Of a stretch of DNA of 8,569 nucleotides, positions 4,819-8,569 are shown piece by piece. The stretch comes from Eubacterium sp. UBA3279 (GTDB lineage: Bacteria > Bacillota > Clostridia > Lachnospirales > Lachnospiraceae). Under the pieces are notes generated by a model, which saw nothing but the letters and a program-made list of their open reading frames with translations, was not told the origin of the DNA and searched no databases. The translations under genes and the position numbers were made by a program. Positions within the stretch are counted from its first letter, which is position 1. Every line of letters begins with the position of its first letter. The stretch lies in contig DETV01000091.1 in the NCBI GenBank assembly GCA_002361775.1, forward strand, positions 3,429-11,997, written 5' to 3'.

Positions 4819-5751
4819 ATGAGAAATCATTGGGCAGAAATAGAAAAATATTTAGAAGACCAGAAGATAGCGCAGGAACTAATTGGAGAACTGAGAGATT
4901 TTCACATGCGTTATGAGGTAGAGGATCAGGTAAAGGAACGGGTAGAAAAACCGGATATCCTGTTTTATGGGAAAAAGATTCTGGAAATGTCAATAGCAGC
5001 TCTTCTTCAGGGAGATAACCTGTTACTTTCCGGTGCGAAAGCTACAGGGAAAAATGTACTATGTGAGACACTGGCATGGATATTCGGAAGACCGGAATAC
5101 GACATTTCTTTTCATGTAAATACAGACAGTGCCGATCTGATTGGAACGGATACCTTTATAAATAATGAGGTTCGCCTTCGGAAAGGCCCCATCTACCAAT
5201 GCGCGGAATTTGGAGGATTTGGAATCCTGGACGAAATCAATATGGCAAAAAATGATGCGGTTTCTGTACTGCATGCCACACTGGATTATCGGCGCAGAAT
5301 CGATATTCCAGGATATAACAGGATTTTACTTCATCCGGCAACACGATTTATCGGCACGATGAATTATGGCTACGCAGGTACCAGAGAGCTAAATGAAGCA
5401 TTGGTTTCAAGGTTTATGGTAATTGATATGCCTGAAATGGATGAGGATAGTGTCCTTTTTGTATTAAGACAACATTTTCCAGATGGGGAAAAAAGTGCAC
5501 TGAAAGCTTTTGCAGGACTGTTTCTGGATTTGCAGATCAAAGCTTATCATGGAGAAATCTCAACAAAATCTCTTGACCTGAGAGGACTGGTTTCTGCTGT
5601 AAAAGCAACAAAAAGTGGACTTTCTCCAATTGATGCAATCCAGATGGGGATCATAAATAAAAGTTTTGATGTATTTGAAAAAGAGATCATAGAAGATGTG
5701 GTTTCTACCAGAATCCCATCTTCCTGGACCGGAAAAGACATATGGGGGTAA
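4819..5751 (+). CDS. MoxR/NorQ-type AAA+ ATPase
   Basis: This 310-residue protein has a Walker A GAKATGKN (72-79), a Walker B GILDEI (135-140), a sensor-1 GTMN (179-182) and an arginine-finger region NEALVSRF (192-199), in the order expected of the MoxR branch. The usual Thr/Ser after the Walker A lysine is Asn79. Such ATPases form rings that work with a VWA partner to remodel or load metalloenzymes (NorQ/NorD, CbbQ/CbbO, CoxD/CoxE; CobS/CobT for cobalt insertion). The partner follows 6 bases downstream. The start at 4819 has AAAGGA 8 bases before it. The 85-base gap from cooC (4734-4818) shows no terminator, so cotranscription is likely. The client is unknown; the CooC neighbours point to a nickel or Fe-S enzyme. 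Confidence 0.85.
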   Translation: MRNHWAEIEKYLEDQKIAQELIGELRDFHMRYEVEDQVKERVEKPDILFYGKKILEMSIAALLQGDNLLLSGAKATGKNVLCETLAWIFGRPEYDISFHVNTDSADLIGTDTFINNEVRLRKGPIYQCAEFGGFGILDEINMAKNDAVSVLHATLDYRRRIDIPGYNRILLHPATRFIGTMNYGYAGTRELNEALVSRFMVIDMPEMDEDSVLFVLRQHFPDGEKSALKAFAGLFLDLQIKAYHGEISTKSLDLRGLVSAVKATKSGLSPIDAIQMGIINKSFDVFEKEIIEDVVSTRIPSSWTGKDIWG

Positions 5752-5757
5752 ACTTGT

Positions 5758-7575
5758 ATGGAGGATGTCAGATGGCCGGCGAAACAACTGGAAGAACATC
5801 GTCTGGAGATCAGCAATCGTATCAGAAATCTTTTTTGGACAGTCAGTGGTGATTATGATATGGAATTTGAACCGGACACAGAAAAATATGTTTATTCAAA
5901 ACAAACGGTTCTATATGAGGCAGTGAAGCAGGGTGCCTTTGCACGATATTTTGATCAGAAGAAACTTGGCATGTATTTGATGAAAAAATTACATTTTTCT
6001 GCTGGAGAAGATATACTTTTGCCTCTTGCTGGATTATGCATGGATGCTGCTGTGGAACGTTTTATCATTCGAGAACGTTTGGGAACAAAGGAAATCAGAG
6101 AACAGGCGTTCAGAGAATTGGAAAAGGCCGAGAAAGAGCAGGTATCAGACAAAGCTGGAACAGACCTGATTCACAGGATTAGGCTTCTGTATATAAGGCA
6201 TGTTCTGGAGAACACAGACGATGAGGGAATGGATCCACAGGCAGAGATTGCATTGTACAAGATTCTTTCTCTGAAGGATGCGGAAAATACGGAAGATGTC
6301 ATAAACGTGATAGATGAGATTTATAATCATGTTCTGGATCCCTCTTTTGAAAAAAGGAATGGAAATCTGGAGAAGATTCTGAATTTACCGGATATGGCAT
6401 TAGCCAATGACGCGTGGCAGGAATGCATGACGGATGAACAGATGGAAGACATCATTCAAAAATATCTTTCTAATCTCAAAAAAAAGATGATGAGTCTGGA
6501 TATCAGAAACAAAAAGAAAAAAAGATTTTATTTCTCTCCGGAAAATGAAGAAGTTCCGGAAAGCTCGGAGAATATAAATCCACAGGCAGTGCGACGGATA
6601 CGGGAATATGTGGAACTGAATTACGGGAAATCGTATCTGAGTGAATCGGAGCAGGCCAGAATCAACCGGAAATTTTGTACAGGAATCCACAAAAACTGTA
6701 TCCTGTATCTTACAGATGGAATTTTACAGAACCCTGTCATAAAAAATAATCAATACCGTTTTTCTCAGCTGCAGTTTGAAAAAAATAAAGCCTATTATGG
6801 AAATAATCACTGGATCATCAAAAGAAATATTTCTGTGTTGGCAGAGTCACTGAAACGGGCATTTATAATCCGAAAGGATGATTCTGTCAGCAGATCTGAT
6901 GCAGGGCAGCTTGTTCCTGAAAGGTTATGGAAAATTGGAAGAACAGACGATGACAAGTTATTTAATAGAAAAAAGAGAGCAGAAGATTCTGAGTTTGTAA
7001 TAGACGTCCTGATTGATTCCAGTGGTTCCCAAGCTGGCAGACAGGCTCAGGTAGCGGCGCAGGGATATATTATTAGTGAAGCATTAAGCCAGGCAGGAAT
7101 TCCTCATCGGGTGACAGGATACTGTGCTTTCTGGGGATATACAGTACTTCAGAGATTTCGGGATTATGAAGATCCAAGGGAAACAAATGAAAGAATCTTT
7201 CAATTTCGGGCGTATGCCAATAACAGAGATGGGCTTGCACTGAAAACAGTCTGTTCCTCTCTCATGGAGCGACCGGAAAAAAAAAAGATTTTAATCGTAT
7301 TAAGTGATGGAAAACCCTGTGATATGAGCATACAACGACCAGGAACCCGCCAGCCCAAGATCTATGACGGAGAAGGAGCTGTGAAAGATACTGCTTATGA
7401 GGTGCGTCGGGCCAGAAATCAGGGAATTTTCGTAATTGGTATTTTTGTAGGGAATGAAGGAGAACTCTCCGTGGAAAAGAGAATCTATGGAAAAGACTTT
7501 GCCTATATTCGTAATATCAGCGATTTTTCCCGTATGGTAGGAACTTTTTTGCGAAGACAAATTGATATGGAATGA
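5758..7575 (+). CDS. NorD-like VWA-domain protein, partner of the AAA+ ATPase
   Basis: This is a 605-residue protein. A C-terminal von Willebrand factor A domain begins at about residue 412: DVLIDSSGS (416-424) supplies the MIDAS residues D420, S422 and S424, and ILIVLSDGKPCD places D517 at the second metal contact. ERPEKKKILIVLSDGKP...DTAYEVRRARNQGI follows the NorD pattern more closely than that of CobT. The first 410 residues are mostly helical, charged and not recognised; there is no signal peptide or membrane segment. NorD, CoxE and CbbO use the VWA domain to present the client to the AAA+ ring. The gene starts 6 bases after the ATPase stop, with GGGGG (5744-5748) upstream, indicating tight coupling. 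Its length is close to that of NorD-type proteins as I know them. Confidence 0.85.
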   Translation: MEDVRWPAKQLEEHRLEISNRIRNLFWTVSGDYDMEFEPDTEKYVYSKQTVLYEAVKQGAFARYFDQKKLGMYLMKKLHFSAGEDILLPLAGLCMDAAVERFIIRERLGTKEIREQAFRELEKAEKEQVSDKAGTDLIHRIRLLYIRHVLENTDDEGMDPQAEIALYKILSLKDAENTEDVINVIDEIYNHVLDPSFEKRNGNLEKILNLPDMALANDAWQECMTDEQMEDIIQKYLSNLKKKMMSLDIRNKKKKRFYFSPENEEVPESSENINPQAVRRIREYVELNYGKSYLSESEQARINRKFCTGIHKNCILYLTDGILQNPVIKNNQYRFSQLQFEKNKAYYGNNHWIIKRNISVLAESLKRAFIIRKDDSVSRSDAGQLVPERLWKIGRTDDDKLFNRKKRAEDSEFVIDVLIDSSGSQAGRQAQVAAQGYIISEALSQAGIPHRVTGYCAFWGYTVLQRFRDYEDPRETNERIFQFRAYANNRDGLALKTVCSSLMERPEKKKILIVLSDGKPCDMSIQRPGTRQPKIYDGEGAVKDTAYEVRRARNQGIFVIGIFVGNEGELSVEKRIYGKDFAYIRNISDFSRMVGTFLRRQIDME

Positions 7576-7591
7576 AAATGGAGAAATCACT

Positions 7592-7786
7592 ATGGGAAAA
7601 ATTGAATTTGCCAATTGCCAGGATGTAAGAAATCAGAAAAAGATACGGGAATTAGATTGTCCACGCTGTCATGAACCGGGAGGCATTGAAGCCTTTGTGA
7701 AAGACGGGATACTTGCAGAGGACGGAGTATGTGATAACTGCGGATATATTCTTCCAGAAGGAACAGAACTGGAGGAAGTGGAGTAA
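7592..7786 (+). CDS. Small zinc-ribbon protein of the maturation run
   Basis: This 64-residue protein has two CxxC knuckles, CPRC and CDNC, the second followed by GY, spaced as in rubredoxin-like zinc ribbons. A further cysteine lies in FANCQ near the N-terminus. It probably binds one Zn (or Fe) through the four knuckle cysteines. I do not recognise the family; a metal-binding or docking accessory is suggested only by context. I start it at the ATG at 7592, with GGAG 8 bases upstream. A TTG at 7562 would add ten residues and overlap the vwa gene, but has no better ribosome site. It lies 16 bases after vwa and 22 before the second cooC, so it is cotranscribed with them. Confidence 0.7.
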   Translation: MGKIEFANCQDVRNQKKIRELDCPRCHEPGGIEAFVKDGILAEDGVCDNCGYILPEGTELEEVE

Positions 7787-7808
7787 GAAGTATTTAAGGA
7801 GATAACAG

Positions 7809-8569
7809 ATGAAAATTGCTGTAACTGGAAAAGGCGGAGTAGGGAAAACTACGATATCTGCAGTATTAGCACGGCTGTATGCAGAAGAAGGAAAAAAAGT
7901 ATTTGCTGTAGATGTGGATCCAGATGCAAATTTTGGACTTGCACTGGGTTTTTCAGAGGAAGAACTGGAGAGTATTACGCCTATCAGTAAAATGAGAAGG
8001 TTGATTGAGGAGAGAACAGGTGCAGATAAAAGTAATACTTTTTATAAAGTCAATCCAAAAGTGGATGATATTCCTGAAACTTACGGAAAAGAAAATAATG
8101 GTGTTCGACTTCTGGTTTTGGGAACTGTGGAAACTGCGGGAGGCGGATGTGTATGCCCTGAAAATGTAATGTTGAAACGAATTATTAATAATTTGGTTTT
8201 ACATAGAGATGATATAGTAATCCTGGACATGGAAGCAGGACTTGAGCATTTAGGACGGGGAACAACGGAAGGAATGGATCAATTTATCGTCGTGATAGAG
8301 CCGGGGGCCAGAAGTGTTCAGACTTATAAAAATGTAAAACGTTTGGCAGAAGAATTGGGTGTAAAGGAAGTAAAGGTCATAGCAAATAAAATCAGAAATG
8401 ATGAAGATGAAAAGTTTGTAAGGTCTAGAATCCCGAAGCAGGATTTTTTGGGATGTGTTCATTATAATGCAGAAGTTATAGAAGCAGACAGAGAAGGAAG
8501 ATCCCCTTATGGATGCAGCAAGACAGCTACGGATGAAATTCGAGAAATTAAGGGGATATTTGATGTAAT
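7809..8569 (+). CDS. cooC: CooC, carbon monoxide dehydrogenase nickel-insertion ATPase (second paralog, 3' end cut)
   Basis: The frame opens at 7809 after AAGGAG (7796-7801) and is still open at the window edge after 253 codons, near the expected full length. Motifs are canonical: VTGKGGVGKTT (5-15) with K8 and K13, VDVDPDANFGLALGF (34-48), GTVETAGGGCVCPENV with the nickel-binding C114 and C116, and ILDMEAGLEHLGRGT (138-152), with KIRND near 194-198 and GCVHYNAEVIEADREGRSPY toward the end. These match classical CooC much more closely than the first paralog does. CooC inserts nickel into the CODH C-cluster, so a CODH catalytic subunit gene (cooS) or a related nickel enzyme gene may lie just beyond the window. 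Downstream partners cannot be seen. Confidence 0.9.
   Translation, partial: MKIAVTGKGGVGKTTISAVLARLYAEEGKKVFAVDVDPDANFGLALGFSEEELESITPISKMRRLIEERTGADKSNTFYKVNPKVDDIPETYGKENNGVRLLVLGTVETAGGGCVCPENVMLKRIINNLVLHRDDIVILDMEAGLEHLGRGTTEGMDQFIVVIEPGARSVQTYKNVKRLAEELGVKEVKVIANKIRNDEDEKFVRSRIPKQDFLGCVHYNAEVIEADREGRSPYGCSKTATDEIREIKGIFDV

Noticed and set aside
1..8569. CRISPR arrays, tRNA or rRNA genes, and riboswitches
   Set aside because: Reading both strands, I saw no regular repeat-spacer pattern, no cloverleaf with a conserved T-arm, and no recognisable riboswitch core.

Overview
The window looks like DNA from a low-GC anaerobic Firmicute, most probably a gut Lachnospiraceae-type Clostridium. That inference rests on AT-rich intergenic DNA, strong AGGAGG-type ribosome binding sites, a clostridial-type relaxase tail, and CooC and DUF3786 proteins of strictly anaerobic bacteria. 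No ribosomal or other taxonomic marker is present, so the family is a guess.

Region 1 (1 to about 1440) is the tail of an integrated mobilizable or conjugative element. It holds the 3' end of a relaxase and a coiled-coil membrane protein whose first 449 bases lie inside the relaxase gene in another frame, closed by a perfect 16-bp hairpin. Region 2 (about 1440-2522) is damaged DNA. It holds a 42-residue stump of a metallo-beta-lactamase-fold hydrolase, an intact YwnA-like Rrf2 regulator on the same strand, and, divergently, a small cysteine-rich gene broken by two frameshifts.

Region 3 (2599-8569) is a metal-centre maturation locus: a DUF3786 protein, a convergent TetR-family regulator, and then a rightward run of CooC-type ATPase, MoxR/NorQ-type AAA+ ATPase, NorD-like VWA protein, 64-residue zinc ribbon, and a second CooC cut by the window edge. 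The run is compact from the AAA+ gene onward, with gaps of 6, 16 and 22 bases. CooC proteins load nickel into carbon monoxide dehydrogenase (CODH). MoxR/VWA pairs are remodelling machines that activate or load metalloenzymes. Finding both kinds in one run, with two different CooC paralogs, suggests a composite maturation machine whose client enzyme is probably encoded just right of the window.

The most unexpected structure is regulatory. The intergenic region between rrf2 and the broken small gene (2069-2267) is a diverged copy of the one between tetR and the first cooC (3767-3965). Both are 199 bases long, and 68 of 88 core positions match by hand count. Each carries overlapping divergent promoters sharing one -10 region and TCAACA/TGTTGA half-sites. 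The first copy even retains a ghost of the tetR 5' end upstream of rrf2. One factor may therefore control both the DUF3786 side and the CooC/MoxR/VWA side.
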